48,078 nt of DNA from Pseudomonas fuscovaginae SE-1. Its GTDB lineage: Bacteria > Pseudomonadota > Gammaproteobacteria > Pseudomonadales > Pseudomonadaceae. This document shows positions 38,092 to 45,529 of the stretch, piece after piece. The stretch covers positions 1-48,078 of the forward strand of contig NZ_AQOH01000054.1 of assembly GCF_000364705.1 (NCBI RefSeq), given 5' to 3'. The notes beneath the pieces are model-generated. The model was not told the DNA's origin, did not search any database, and worked only from the letters and a program-made list of their open reading frames with translations. Each line of letters starts with the position of its first letter. The stretch's first letter is position 1. A program made the position numbers and the translations under genes.

Positions 38092-39069
38092 TCAGCGGAC
38101 CTGGACCACCACCTTGCCCACGGCTTTGCGCTGGCCAAGCTCATCGATGGCGCGGGCCGCTTCGGCCAGCGGATAGGTCCGCGACACCAGCGGCTTGAGC
38201 TTGCCCTCGGCGAACCAGGCGAACAGTTGCTGGAAGTTCGCCGCATTGTCCTGTGGCTGGCGCTGGGCGAAGGAGCCCCAGAACACCCCGACCACCGCGG
38301 CGCCCTTGAGCAGCGCCAGGTTCACCGGCAGCTCGGGGATGCGCCCGCTGGCGAAGCCGACCACCAGAAGCCGGCCGTTCCAGGCAATGGAGCGCACGGC
38401 CTGGTCGAACAGGTCGCCGCCTACCGGGTCGTAGATCACGTCGGCGCCGTTGCCATCGGTCAGGCGCTTGATCTCGTCCTTGAGGCTGGTTTCGCTGTAG
38501 TTGATCAGCTCATCGGCGCCGGCGGCCTTGGCCACGGCGAGCTTGTCGGCGCTGCTGGCGGCGGCGATCACCCGCGCACCCATCGCCTTGCCGATCTCCA
38601 CCGCCGCCAGGCCGACACCGCCGGAGGCGCCGAGTACCAGCAGGGTCTCCCCGGGCTGCAACTGCGCGCGTTGCTTGAGCGCATGCATCGAGGTGCCGTA
38701 GGTCATGCTGAAGGCGGCGGCGTTGGTGAAGTCCATCGTGGCGGGGATCGGCAGTACGTTGTAGGCGGGTACCGCCACTTCCTCGGCGAAGCTGCCCCAA
38801 CCGGTCAGGGCCATGACCCGGTCTCCGACCTTGAGGTGGCTGACCTTCTCTCCCACGGCCGTGACCACGCCGGCGGCCTCGCCACCGGGCGAGAACGGGA
38901 AGGGCGGCTTGAACTGGTATTTGCCCTCGATGATCAGCGTATCCGGGAAGTTCACCCCGGCGGCATGCACCTGCAGCAGGATTTCGTTCTTCTTCGGCGT
39001 CGGACTCGCGATTTCCTCCAGCACCAGCGTTTCGGCAGTGCCGAAGGCTTTGCACAGTACGGCTTTCAT
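38092..39069 (-). CDS. Zinc-independent NADPH:quinone oxidoreductase family protein
   Basis: This 325-residue medium-chain dehydrogenase has 'MKAVLCKAFGTAETLVLEEI' at the start and a GroES-like domain without the zinc ligands of alcohol dehydrogenases. A Rossmann motif 'GASGGVG' lies at residues 147-153, and 'DVIYDPVGGDLFDQA' is typical of the QOR subfamily. It would transfer electrons from NADPH to quinones or enals. It is divergent from the FliL-like gene. The start is taken at the family's usual MKAV. Confidence 0.88.
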   Translation of the reverse strand: MKAVLCKAFGTAETLVLEEIASPTPKKNEILLQVHAAGVNFPDTLIIEGKYQFKPPFPFSPGGEAAGVVTAVGEKVSHLKVGDRVMALTGWGSFAEEVAVPAYNVLPIPATMDFTNAAAFSMTYGTSMHALKQRAQLQPGETLLVLGASGGVGLAAVEIGKAMGARVIAAASSADKLAVAKAAGADELINYSETSLKDEIKRLTDGNGADVIYDPVGGDLFDQAVRSIAWNGRLLVVGFASGRIPELPVNLALLKGAAVVGVFWGSFAQRQPQDNAANFQQLFAWFAEGKLKPLVSRTYPLAEAARAIDELGQRKAVGKVVVQVR

Positions 39070-39227
39070 CGGGCTATTCCTTTGGGAGTGATGGCCGATA
39101 AGTGTAGGAGTGTGAGTCGAAGGGTCAACGAGCATGCCCTGGCCTGATAGTCGCCTATAAGCTTTGTGCTTGGGCTATCTGGCACGGCTCGCTATGCTAG
39201 ACCGCAATCTGGATTGAGGAGCGAATC

Positions 39228-39641
39228 GTGAAAGCGTGGATCATGTTGATGGTGGCCTTGTCGCTGCCGATGGCGACAATGGCGGAAGAAGCCAAGGAAG
39301 GCGAGGGCGCGGCGCCCAAGGTCAGCTATATCAGCCTGAGCCCGCCATTCGTGGGCAACTATGGCCTGGACGGCACTCCGAAGCTCAAGGTCTACAAGGC
39401 CGACGTGGCGGTGCGTGTGACCGGTGATGCGGCGGCCCAGGCGGTCAAGGCCAACGAGCCGCTGATCCGCAACCAGCTGGTGGCGCTGTTCGCCCAGCAG
39501 ACCGTGGACTCGATGAGCAACGTCGAGGCCAAGGAAAAGATGCGCCAGGAAGCCCTCAAGCAGGTCCAGCAGGTGCTGACCGACGAGACCGGCAAGCCGC
39601 AGGTGGAAGACCTGCTGTTCAACAACCTGATCGTGCAGTAA
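39228..39641 (+). CDS. Orphan FliL-like secreted protein
   Basis: This 137-residue protein starts with a GTG (AGGAG 39217-39221) and a signal-like hydrophobic stretch 'MKAWIMLMVALSLPMATMAEE'. The rest, with 'YISLSPPFVGNYGLDGTPKLKVYKADVAVRV' and 'EPLIRNQLVALFAQQTVD', matches the periplasmic domain of FliL, a flagellar stator-associated protein. True FliL keeps a transmembrane anchor and sits in a flagellar operon; here the N-terminal helix ends in a likely cleavage site and no flagellar genes are near. So it is a FliL-like paralogue of unknown role rather than the flagellar gene itself. Confidence 0.75.
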   Translation: MKAWIMLMVALSLPMATMAEEAKEGEGAAPKVSYISLSPPFVGNYGLDGTPKLKVYKADVAVRVTGDAAAQAVKANEPLIRNQLVALFAQQTVDSMSNVEAKEKMRQEALKQVQQVLTDETGKPQVEDLLFNNLIVQ

Positions 39642-39670
39642 CCCGGGCTTCTCTGGTGCCACGCCGCACC

Positions 39671-39759
39671 TGTAGGAGCCGGCTTGCTGGCGATAGCGAT
39701 TTTTCAGTCAGCGTGGAGTCTCCTGATCCCCCGCTATCGCCAGCAAGCCTGCCCCCACA
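39671..39759. repeat. REPIN-type inverted repeat
   Basis: TGTAGGAGCCGGCTTGCTGGCGATAGCG at 39671-39698 is inverted as CCGCTATCGCCAGCAAGCCTGCCCCCACA at 39731-39759, a typical Pseudomonas REP pair in the gap between convergent genes (FliL-like and EVE). Confidence 0.82.
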
Positions 39760-39767
39760 ATAGGGCG

Positions 39768-40217
39768 TCAGCGCAAGGCCAACACGGCTGCCCACTGCTC
39801 CGCCGTCACCGGCATCACCGACAGGCGGCTACCTTTTTGCACCAGTGGCATTTGCGCCAGTGCGGCCTGCTGTTTCAGGTAGCCGAGCCCGAGTACCCTG
39901 GCGAAGGTCTCGACATGCCCGACCTGCAGCGCACTCCAGGGATTCTTCTCGGTCGTGGCCTTGGGGTCGTGGTAGTGGCTTTGCGGGTCCAGTGCCGTCG
40001 GGTCCGGGTAGGCCGCCTCGACGATCCTGCCGATCCCGGCGATCCCCGGCTCCGGGCAACTGGAGTGATAGAAGAAGAACTCGTCGCCCACCGCCATCGC
40101 CCGCAGGAAGTTGCGCGCCTGGTAGTTGCGTACCCCGTCCCAGCGGGTCTCGCCCAGCTTGGCCAAGCCTTCGATCGAGAGTTCGTCGGGCTCGGATTTC
40201 ATCAGCCAGTAGGCCAT
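39768..40217 (-). CDS. EVE domain protein
   Basis: This 149-residue protein is a whole EVE domain: 'AYWLMKSEPDELSIEGL', 'WDGVRNYQARNFLRAMAVGDEFFFYHSSC' and 'GIAGIGRIVEAAYPDPTALDP' are the signature blocks. EVE belongs to the PUA-like folds and in eukaryotes (THYN1) binds modified cytosine bases; in bacteria the role is unclear but a link to base modification has been suggested. AAGGAG precedes the ATG. There is no methyltransferase or restriction gene nearby. Confidence 0.85.
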   Translation of the reverse strand: MAYWLMKSEPDELSIEGLAKLGETRWDGVRNYQARNFLRAMAVGDEFFFYHSSCPEPGIAGIGRIVEAAYPDPTALDPQSHYHDPKATTEKNPWSALQVGHVETFARVLGLGYLKQQAALAQMPLVQKGSRLSVMPVTAEQWAAVLALR

Positions 40218-40399
40218 GGTGGTGCTCCTTGGGCAGTTTGTCGGGCAATTTCACACAAACCGACGGTCGGTTGACGCCAGCGTTTGCGTAGTGGTTCACG
40301 TTATCGCAAAATGCCGGGATTTTAAGCTTGACGCTGCTGCACGGCCTAATCATCAAACCGCTGCTGTCATCGTATGTGATTTGCCTAGGGGGGCAATCG

Positions 40400-40558
40400 A
40401 TGAAACGCAAACCGGATCTACTATGGACTTTGGTTATTTTGTTCGGTTTGGGGGTGGTGACAACGGGTTATGCCCAGGGCCTGTGGTCCGGCAAGAAGGA
40501 CGCTCCGGTCGAGATCGCCCAGCAGCAGCCCCAGCAGTCGACCCTGTTCAAGCGTTGA
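40400..40558 (+). CDS. Small single-pass membrane or secreted protein, 52 residues
   Basis: This short reading frame starts with ATG after TAGGGGGG. The basic start MKRK is followed by a hydrophobic stretch (LLWTLVILFGLGVVTTGYA) and a polar tail ending 'QQQPQQSTLFKR'. The length, hydrophobic core and good ribosome-binding site suggest a real, conserved-hypothetical membrane peptide; it could also be a signal peptide with cleavage at YAQ. No function is known. It is between the EVE and ygfA genes and is followed by a hairpin. Confidence 0.6.
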   Translation: MKRKPDLLWTLVILFGLGVVTTGYAQGLWSGKKDAPVEIAQQQPQQSTLFKR

Positions 40559-40567
40559 TTGCGCCAG

Positions 40568-40597
40568 AAGGGCGTCGCCATTCGCGTTGACGCCTTT
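40568..40597. terminator. Possible terminator between the small protein gene and ygfA
   Basis: AAGGGCGTC (40568-40576) and GACGCCTTT (40589-40597) pair with one G-U, then TGTTCC. It is between convergent genes. The T-run is short, so confidence is moderate. Confidence 0.5.
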
Positions 40598-40609
40598 GTT
40601 CCACTCGTT

Positions 40610-41215
40610 TCAGCCTGCGATATACCACGCACTGTCCGTGACCGTTGCGCGCAGCGGCACATCCCAACTGGCCTGATCCAGTCTCGCCACTTTCTGACAT
40701 TCATGGGCCAGCCCCAGCAGCGTTGGCTTGCGCCAGCTCTTGCGGCGCGACTGGTAGGCCAGGCTGCGATCGTAGAAACCTCCGCCCATGCCCAGGCGCC
40801 CGCCGAGCGGGTCGAAACCGACCAGCGGCAGCAGCACCAGGTCGAGCGCCCAGACCTTGCGCTGGGCGGCCGGGTTGATCCGTGGTTCGAGAATGCGGAA
40901 GCGGTTGGGCCGCAGTTTTTCCCCGGGGCGAACCCGCTGAAACACCATCTTGGTCCGCGGCCAGGCGCTCAACACCGGCAGATAGGTATGCTTGCCCCGG
41001 CGCTGGGCCTCGCGCAGCAGCAGGCGCGGATCGATTTCACCGTCGTTCGGCAGGTACAGGGAAACATGGCGGGCCTGGCGGAACAGGGGGTGTTGCGCCA
41101 ATTGCCGATACAGGCCGCGTGCAGCCTGGCGTTGCTCGCTGGGCGTGAGGGCGCGACGCGCCTTGCGCAGCAGCCGTCGAAGTTGCGGGCGGGAAGGCGG
41201 CGCAGGTTCGGTCAT
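40610..41215 (-). CDS. ygfA: 5-formyltetrahydrofolate cyclo-ligase
   Basis: This 201-residue enzyme converts 5-formyl-THF to 5,10-methenyl-THF with ATP. 'LRRLLRKARRALTPSEQ' forms the N-terminal helix, 'VSLYLPNDGEIDPRLLLREAQRRGKHTYLPV' the substrate region, and 'DLVLLPLVGFDPLGGRLGMGGGFYDR' the ATP-binding glycine-rich motif. It is downstream of 6S RNA on the same strand; ssrS-ygfA is a conserved pair in proteobacteria, in which the RNA's precursor reads through into this gene. The start at 41215 is preferred over one 24 codons upstream as that would run into the 3' flank of the RNA. Confidence 0.92.
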   Translation of the reverse strand: MTEPAPPSRPQLRRLLRKARRALTPSEQRQAARGLYRQLAQHPLFRQARHVSLYLPNDGEIDPRLLLREAQRRGKHTYLPVLSAWPRTKMVFQRVRPGEKLRPNRFRILEPRINPAAQRKVWALDLVLLPLVGFDPLGGRLGMGGGFYDRSLAYQSRRKSWRKPTLLGLAHECQKVARLDQASWDVPLRATVTDSAWYIAG

Positions 41216-41299
41216 GGATTCGTGCTGTAGGCAGTGGAGCGGCCAGGACGGCAGCCCGTGAAGGCGAATGTCGGCATGTGCCGACACTGGCCTGGAAGT

Positions 41300-41478
41300 C
41301 AGGCTCCCCGGATGAACCGCTGTCGACTTAGCCCTTGAACCCGAAAGTTCAAGGTGGAAGGTGCAGTAGGCGTTAAGGCTTTCCGTCTAGCGGACATGCA
41401 CACCGGCCCAACGTGCAAATTCCAGGGTAGTGCAAATCGGCTCAGGGACATCGTCAACTGGCAAGCACCCCAGGGAGT
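41300..41478 (-). ncRNA. ssrS: 6S RNA
   Basis: The minus strand from about 41478 to 41300 reads CTCCCTGGGGTGCTTGCCAG..., contains the conserved 'CCCTGAGCCGAT' of gammaproteobacterial 6S RNA, 'AAGCCTTAACGCC' and the 3' arm 'CCTTGAACTTTCGGGTTCAAGGGCT', closing with 'GGGGAG' that pairs with the 5' 'CTCCC'. These match E. coli SsrS blocks in order. 6S RNA mimics an open promoter and holds sigma-70 RNA polymerase in stationary phase. The position between zapA and ygfA is the conserved one. Exact ends are estimated. Confidence 0.92.
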
Positions 41479-41484
41479 GATGCC

Positions 41485-41513
41485 AGTATAACTGAAAGGG
41501 CTGTGGGAATCAG
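41485..41513 (-). promoter_or_regulatory. Promoter of 6S RNA
   Basis: On the minus strand TATACT (41490-41485) lies 6 bases before the predicted 6S start, with a weak -35-like CTGATT 17 bases upstream at the edge of zapA. The -10 is strong and its spacing to the RNA start is usual. Confidence 0.65.
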
Positions 41514-41827
41514 CCTTTGCTGGTGTCCGAATCGGAAGACAGCGCCAGATCGACCCGTTCCAGCAGGTCACGCACCTGTTCGCGTGTCGAACTGCTGGCC
41601 TGCACGTCCGGACGCTCCTGCTTGTGCAGCAGGTCGTGGGTGATGTTCAGCGCGGCCATCACGGCGATGCGGTCGGCACCGATCACCTTGCCGCTGCTGC
41701 GGATCTCGCGCATCTTGCCGTCCAGATAGCGCGCGGCGCTCACCAGGTTGCTGCGCTCTTCCTGGGGACAGATGATCGAGTACTCTTTGTCGAGTATCTG
41801 CACGGTAACGTTATTGCTTGAACTCAT
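41510..41827 (-). CDS. zapA: Cell division protein ZapA
   Basis: This 105-residue protein begins 'VTVQILDKEYSIICPQEERSNLVSAARYLD', the ZapA N-terminal globular domain, with a C-terminal coiled coil 'REQVRDLLERVDLALSS'. ZapA tetramers bundle FtsZ filaments. Its start overlaps the stop of the ZapB-like gene by 4 bases (ATGA), so they are co-translated. 6S RNA is directly downstream. Confidence 0.92.
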   Translation of the reverse strand: MSSSNNVTVQILDKEYSIICPQEERSNLVSAARYLDGKMREIRSSGKVIGADRIAVMAALNITHDLLHKQERPDVQASSSTREQVRDLLERVDLALSSDSDTSKG

Positions 41828-42033
41828 GAGTCTTGCTCCAGGGCCTTGAGGCGCGCAATCATCGATTCAACCTTGCGCCGGGCGATTTCGTTCTTTTCAA
41901 TAAGGTGTGCGCGCTCCTCGCGCCAGGTCTTTTCCTGAGCTAATAGGAGTCCATTTTGGCTTTTTAGTTGCTCGACCCGGGTAATCAACAGTTCGAGTCT
42001 GGCCATCAGCGCGTGCAGGTCGTTGTCTTCCAT
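41824..42033 (-). CDS. TIGR02449 small coiled-coil protein (ZapB-like)
   Basis: This 69-residue protein is almost entirely a coiled coil: 'DLHALMARLELLITRVEQLKSQNGLLLAQEKTWREERAHLIEKNE...'. It matches TIGR02449, a family encoded just before zapA in pseudomonads and described as a ZapB-type partner. A role in division with ZapA follows from the gene order. The ATG at 42033 has no strong Shine-Dalgarno. Confidence 0.85.
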   Translation of the reverse strand: MEDNDLHALMARLELLITRVEQLKSQNGLLLAQEKTWREERAHLIEKNEIARRKVESMIARLKALEQDS

Positions 42034-42257
42034 TCGTTATCTACTTTGATGTCGACTGAATATGACTGATGAGCGGTCGTGACTGGAGCGCTTAGGCTCT
42101 GTACGAAATGTATCTGTGCTCGACCAGACTGCGTTGAAAACATTTCGTCCAGACCCTGGCAAACGAGTTGTCCGCCTCGATGGTCTTGGCGGGTCCCCGA
42201 ATGCTAGGATACAAGGCCTTCATTCTAGACATTGCGCCGTTCGGCGCCTAGCCGCCC
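42034..42257. other. Divergent intergenic region with a short inverted-repeat element
   Basis: This gap separates the ZapB-like gene from the UPF0149 gene. It holds a 64-base element (42094-42157) bounded by 18-base imperfect inverted repeats and presumably two divergent promoters that I could not place with confidence. Confidence 0.5.
42094..42157. mobile_element. Possible MITE or IS end remnant
   Basis: AGGCTCTGTACGAAATGT (42094-42111) and ACATTTCGTCCAGACCCT (42140-42157) are inverted copies matching 16 of 18 bases around a 28-base core. The ends resemble insertion-sequence terminal repeats. No transposase or clear target duplication is visible. Confidence 0.4.
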
Positions 42258-42812
42258 ATGCCTATTCAGAATTCCCCCTATAACGCCTTTGCCACCCTGT
42301 TGAGCAGCAACGGCCATCCGGTGTCGCCGGCCGAACTGCATGGCCTGTTGCTCGGTCGCAGTTGTGCCGGTGCCGGCTTCGAGGCCGACAGCTGGCTGGT
42401 GGATGCCGCCGAGCTGCTCGAAGGCGAACCCCAGGACAACGTGCGTAACGCCCTGATCGGCCTGCAGGAGATGGTCAAGGGCGAACTGACCAGCGACGAC
42501 ATGACCGTGGTCCTGCTGCTGCCCAGCGACGACGCACCGCTGACCGAGCGTGCCGCCGCCCTGGGCCAGTGGTGTCAGGGCTTCCTCGCCGGTTTCGGCC
42601 TGACCTACCGCGCCAATGCCCTGAGCATCGAGGCCACCGAGGTGCTGCAGGACCTGGCCGCCATTGCCCAGGTCCAGGACGCCCTGGAAGAGTCCGACGA
42701 CGGCGAGAACGACTACATGGAGGTCATGGAGTACCTGCGTGTCGCGCCGCTGCTGCTGTTCACCGAGGTCAACAGGCCGGCCGAGCCGGCGGCCAAGCCT
42801 TCGCTGCACTGA
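42258..42812 (+). CDS. UPF0149/YgfB family protein
   Basis: This 184-residue helical protein has the YgfB/YecA signature, '[32 protein letters not shown]' and '[22 protein letters not shown]'-like segments. It has no C-terminal SEC-C zinc motif, so YgfB-type is favoured over YecA. YgfB has been linked to regulation in P. aeruginosa, but its mechanism is not deduced here. It lies 26 bases before pepP; the pair plus ubiH forms a rightward cluster conserved in proteobacteria (ygfB-pepP-ubiH). Confidence 0.88.
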   Translation: MPIQNSPYNAFATLLSSNGHPVSPAELHGLLLGRSCAGAGFEADSWLVDAAELLEGEPQDNVRNALIGLQEMVKGELTSDDMTVVLLLPSDDAPLTERAAALGQWCQGFLAGFGLTYRANALSIEATEVLQDLAAIAQVQDALEESDDGENDYMEVMEYLRVAPLLLFTEVNRPAEPAAKPSLH

Positions 42813-42838
42813 GTGCGAACAGGGAGTTCCGTCTGCCC

Positions 42839-44173
42839 ATGACCCATATCCCCAAAGCGGAATACGCCCGGCGTCGCAAGGCGTTGATGGCGCGGATGGA
42901 ACCCAACAGCATCGCGATCCTGCCGGCGGCGGCGGTGATGATCCGCAACCGCGATGTCGAGCATGTCTATCGCCAGGACAGCGATTTCCAGTACCTCAGC
43001 GGTTTTCCCGAGCCCCAGGCGGTGATCGTGCTGATTCCCGGCCGGGCCCATGGCGAATACGTGCTGTTCTGTCGCGAACGCAACGCCGAGCGCGAACTCT
43101 GGGACGGCCTGCGTGCCGGCCAGGAGGGCGCGATCCGCGACTACGGGGCGGACGACGCATTTCCCATCAATGATATCGACGACATCCTGCCAGGCCTGAT
43201 CGAAGGGCGCGACCGGGTGTATTCGGCAATGGGCAGCAATCCGGAATTCGACCGGCACGTGATGGACTGGATCAACGTGATCCGCTCCAAGGCGCACCTC
43301 GGCGCGCAACCGCCGAACGAATTCGTTGCCCTGGATCATCTGCTGCACGACATGCGCCTGTATAAATCGGCAGCGGAAGTGAAGGTCATGCGCGAGGCCG
43401 CGGCGATTTCCGCCCGTGCCCATGTGCGGGCCATGCAGGCGGCACGGGCCGGGTTGCATGAGTTCAGCCTGGAAGCCGAGCTGGACTACGAGTTCCGCAA
43501 GGGTGGGTCGAAGATGCCGGCCTACGGCTCGATCGTCGCCGCCGGGCGCAACAGTTGCATCCTGCATTACCAGCAGAATGACGCCGTGCTGCGCGATGGG
43601 GACCTGGTGCTGATCGATGCCGGCTGTGAGATCGACTGCTATGCCAGCGATATCACCCGGACCTGGCCGGTCAGCGGCAAGTTTTCGCCCGAGCAGAAGG
43701 CGATCTACGAACTGGTGCTGGCGGCCCAGGAAGCGGCGTTTGCCGAGATCGCCCCGAACAAGCACTGGAACCAGGCCCACGAAGCCACGGTGCGGGTGAT
43801 CACCCGCGGGCTGGTGGAGCTGGGGTTGCTGGAAGGCGACGTCGACGAACTGATCGAAAGCGAGGCCTACCGGGCCTTCTACATGCATCGCGCCGGCCAT
43901 TGGCTGGGGATGGATGTGCATGATGTCGGCGACTACAAGGTCGGCGACCAATGGCGCGTGCTGGAAGTCGGCATGGCGCTGACGGTGGAGCCGGGGATCT
44001 ACATCTCCCCCGACAACCAGAATGTGGCGAAGAAATGGCGCGGCATTGGCGTGCGCATCGAGGACGACGTGGTGGTGACCCGGCAAGGTTGTGAAATTCT
44101 GACTGGCGGCGTGCCCAAGACCGTGGCCGAGATCGAGGCCCTGATGGCCGCTGCCCGGGTGTCGGCAGCATGA
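42839..44173 (+). CDS. pepP: Xaa-Pro aminopeptidase
   Basis: This 444-residue metalloprotease releases an N-terminal residue before proline. Metal ligands are Asp260 and Asp271 (DAGCEIDCYASDIT), His354 (HRAGHWLGMDVHD), Glu384 (VEPGIYI) and Glu408 (RIEDDV); the first three fall on the same numbers as in E. coli PepP. The N-terminal creatinase-like domain starts 'MTHIPKAEYARRRKALMARM'. Its stop overlaps the ubiH start by 4 bases (ATGA). Confidence 0.95.
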   Translation: MTHIPKAEYARRRKALMARMEPNSIAILPAAAVMIRNRDVEHVYRQDSDFQYLSGFPEPQAVIVLIPGRAHGEYVLFCRERNAERELWDGLRAGQEGAIRDYGADDAFPINDIDDILPGLIEGRDRVYSAMGSNPEFDRHVMDWINVIRSKAHLGAQPPNEFVALDHLLHDMRLYKSAAEVKVMREAAAISARAHVRAMQAARAGLHEFSLEAELDYEFRKGGSKMPAYGSIVAAGRNSCILHYQQNDAVLRDGDLVLIDAGCEIDCYASDITRTWPVSGKFSPEQKAIYELVLAAQEAAFAEIAPNKHWNQAHEATVRVITRGLVELGLLEGDVDELIESEAYRAFYMHRAGHWLGMDVHDVGDYKVGDQWRVLEVGMALTVEPGIYISPDNQNVAKKWRGIGVRIEDDVVVTRQGCEILTGGVPKTVAEIEALMAAARVSAA

Positions 44174-45357
44174 GCCGGGTCAACCTGGCGATCATCGGCG
44201 GCGGCCTGGTCGGTGCCAGCCTGGCCCTGGCACTTCAGGCCGGGGCCAAGGCGCGCGGCTGGAAGATCGTGCTGATCGAACCCTTCGCTCCCGGCGACAG
44301 CTACCAGCCGAGCTACGACGCCCGGTCCTCGGCGCTGTCCTTCGGCTCCCGGCAGATCTACCAGCGGCTCGGCCTGTGGCAGTCGATTGCCCAGCGCGCC
44401 GAGCCGATCAAGCAGATTCACGTGTCCGACCGCGGCCGTTTTTCCACGGCGCGGCTGTCGGCCATGGAGGAGGGCGTGCCGGCCCTTGGCTATGTGGTGG
44501 AAAACGCCTGGCTCGGCCAATGCCTCTGGCAGGGGCTGGATCGGGAGGTGGTCAGTTGGCGCTGCCCGGCCGAGGTGACTCGCCTGCAACCATTGGAGGA
44601 CGGCTATCGCCTGAGCCTCAACGATGAGACCGTGCTCGATTGCGACCTGGCGGTGCTGGCCGATGGCGGCCGCTCCGGCCTGCGCGAGCAGTTGGGCATC
44701 GGCGTACGCAAGCGGCCGTACAACCAGAGCGCGCTGATCGCCAACATTTCGCCGAGCGAAGCCCATCATGGCATGGCCTTCGAGCGGTTCACCGAGGAAG
44801 GGCCGATGGCCTTGCTGCCGTTGCCGGACAACCGTTGTGCGCTGGTCTGGACCCGCCCCGGAATGGACGCCCAGCGGCTCGCGGCGCTGGACGAACGCAG
44901 TTTCCTTAGCGAGTTGCAGGGTGTGTTCGGTTATCGCCTGGGCACCCTGAAGCAGGTCGGTGCGCGACACCTGTATCCGCTGACGCTGGTGGAGGCCGAG
45001 GAGCAGGTTCGTCCGCACCTGGCGGTGCTGGGCAATGCCGCGCACAGCCTGCACCCGATCGCCGGGCAGGGTTTCAACCTGTCATTGCGTGATGCCCAGG
45101 CCCTGGCCGAGGCCCTGCTGGCCAGCGAGGCGCCGCTGGGCGACTTTGCCACCCTGCGCGGCTACCAGGAACGCCAGCGCCTGGACCAGACGCTGACTGT
45201 CGGCTTCTCGGACCGGGTCACCCGGTTGTTCGGCAGTGGCCAGCCGCTGGTCGCGCTGGGGCGCAACCTCGGCCTGTTGGGCCTCGATTTGCTACCACCG
45301 GCCAAGCGCTGGTTCGCCCGCCAGGCCATGGGCCTGGGAACGCGTGCCGATGTCTGA
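44170..45357 (+). CDS. ubiH: 2-octaprenyl-6-methoxyphenol hydroxylase
   Basis: This 395-residue FAD monooxygenase of ubiquinone synthesis has an N-terminal dinucleotide motif 'IIGGGLVGASLALALQAG', the middle 'CDLAVLADGGRSGLREQLGI', and 'GNAAHSLHPIAGQGFNLSLRDAQALAEALL', in which GN replaces the usual GD as in E. coli UbiH. The ATG overlaps the pepP stop. It precedes a second hydroxylase gene, with a repeat between them. Confidence 0.93.
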   Translation: MSRVNLAIIGGGLVGASLALALQAGAKARGWKIVLIEPFAPGDSYQPSYDARSSALSFGSRQIYQRLGLWQSIAQRAEPIKQIHVSDRGRFSTARLSAMEEGVPALGYVVENAWLGQCLWQGLDREVVSWRCPAEVTRLQPLEDGYRLSLNDETVLDCDLAVLADGGRSGLREQLGIGVRKRPYNQSALIANISPSEAHHGMAFERFTEEGPMALLPLPDNRCALVWTRPGMDAQRLAALDERSFLSELQGVFGYRLGTLKQVGARHLYPLTLVEAEEQVRPHLAVLGNAAHSLHPIAGQGFNLSLRDAQALAEALLASEAPLGDFATLRGYQERQRLDQTLTVGFSDRVTRLFGSGQPLVALGRNLGLLGLDLLPPAKRWFARQAMGLGTRADV

Positions 45358-45377
45358 CCGGCCAACCACTTCACATC

Positions 45378-45517
45378 CCGTGGGAGCCGGCCGGGCGGCG
45401 CTCCGCTTGCTGGCGATCAACGATGACGCGGTACGACAGCTGCATCGCGCCGTCGGCGAAGAGGGCATCAAGGCCGCCGAAAGCTTCGCGGGCAAGCCAC
45501 GCTCCTACATAACTTTT
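45378..45517. repeat. REP-type repeat between the two hydroxylase genes
   Basis: GTGGGAGCC...CTTGCTGGCGAT on the left and CTTCGCGGGCAAGCCACGCTCCTACA on the right (ending about 45509) form an imperfect inverted pair of the Pseudomonas 'TGTRGGAGC' type. An inserted string CGGCCGGGCGGCGCTCC at 45388-45404 also occurs near 35843. The short reading frame across this region is a by-product of the repeat. Confidence 0.65.
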
Positions 45518-45529
45518 AAGGCTTGAAGC

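Noticed and set aside
39180..39199. Sigma-54 promoter (TGGCACGG) before the FliL-like gene
   Set aside because: The GG is not followed by GC at the required 10-base spacing.
45347..45526. A 58-codon reading frame between ubiH and the second hydroxylase gene
   Set aside because: It runs through the REP-type repeat and has no family resemblance; the frame is a by-product of the repeat.
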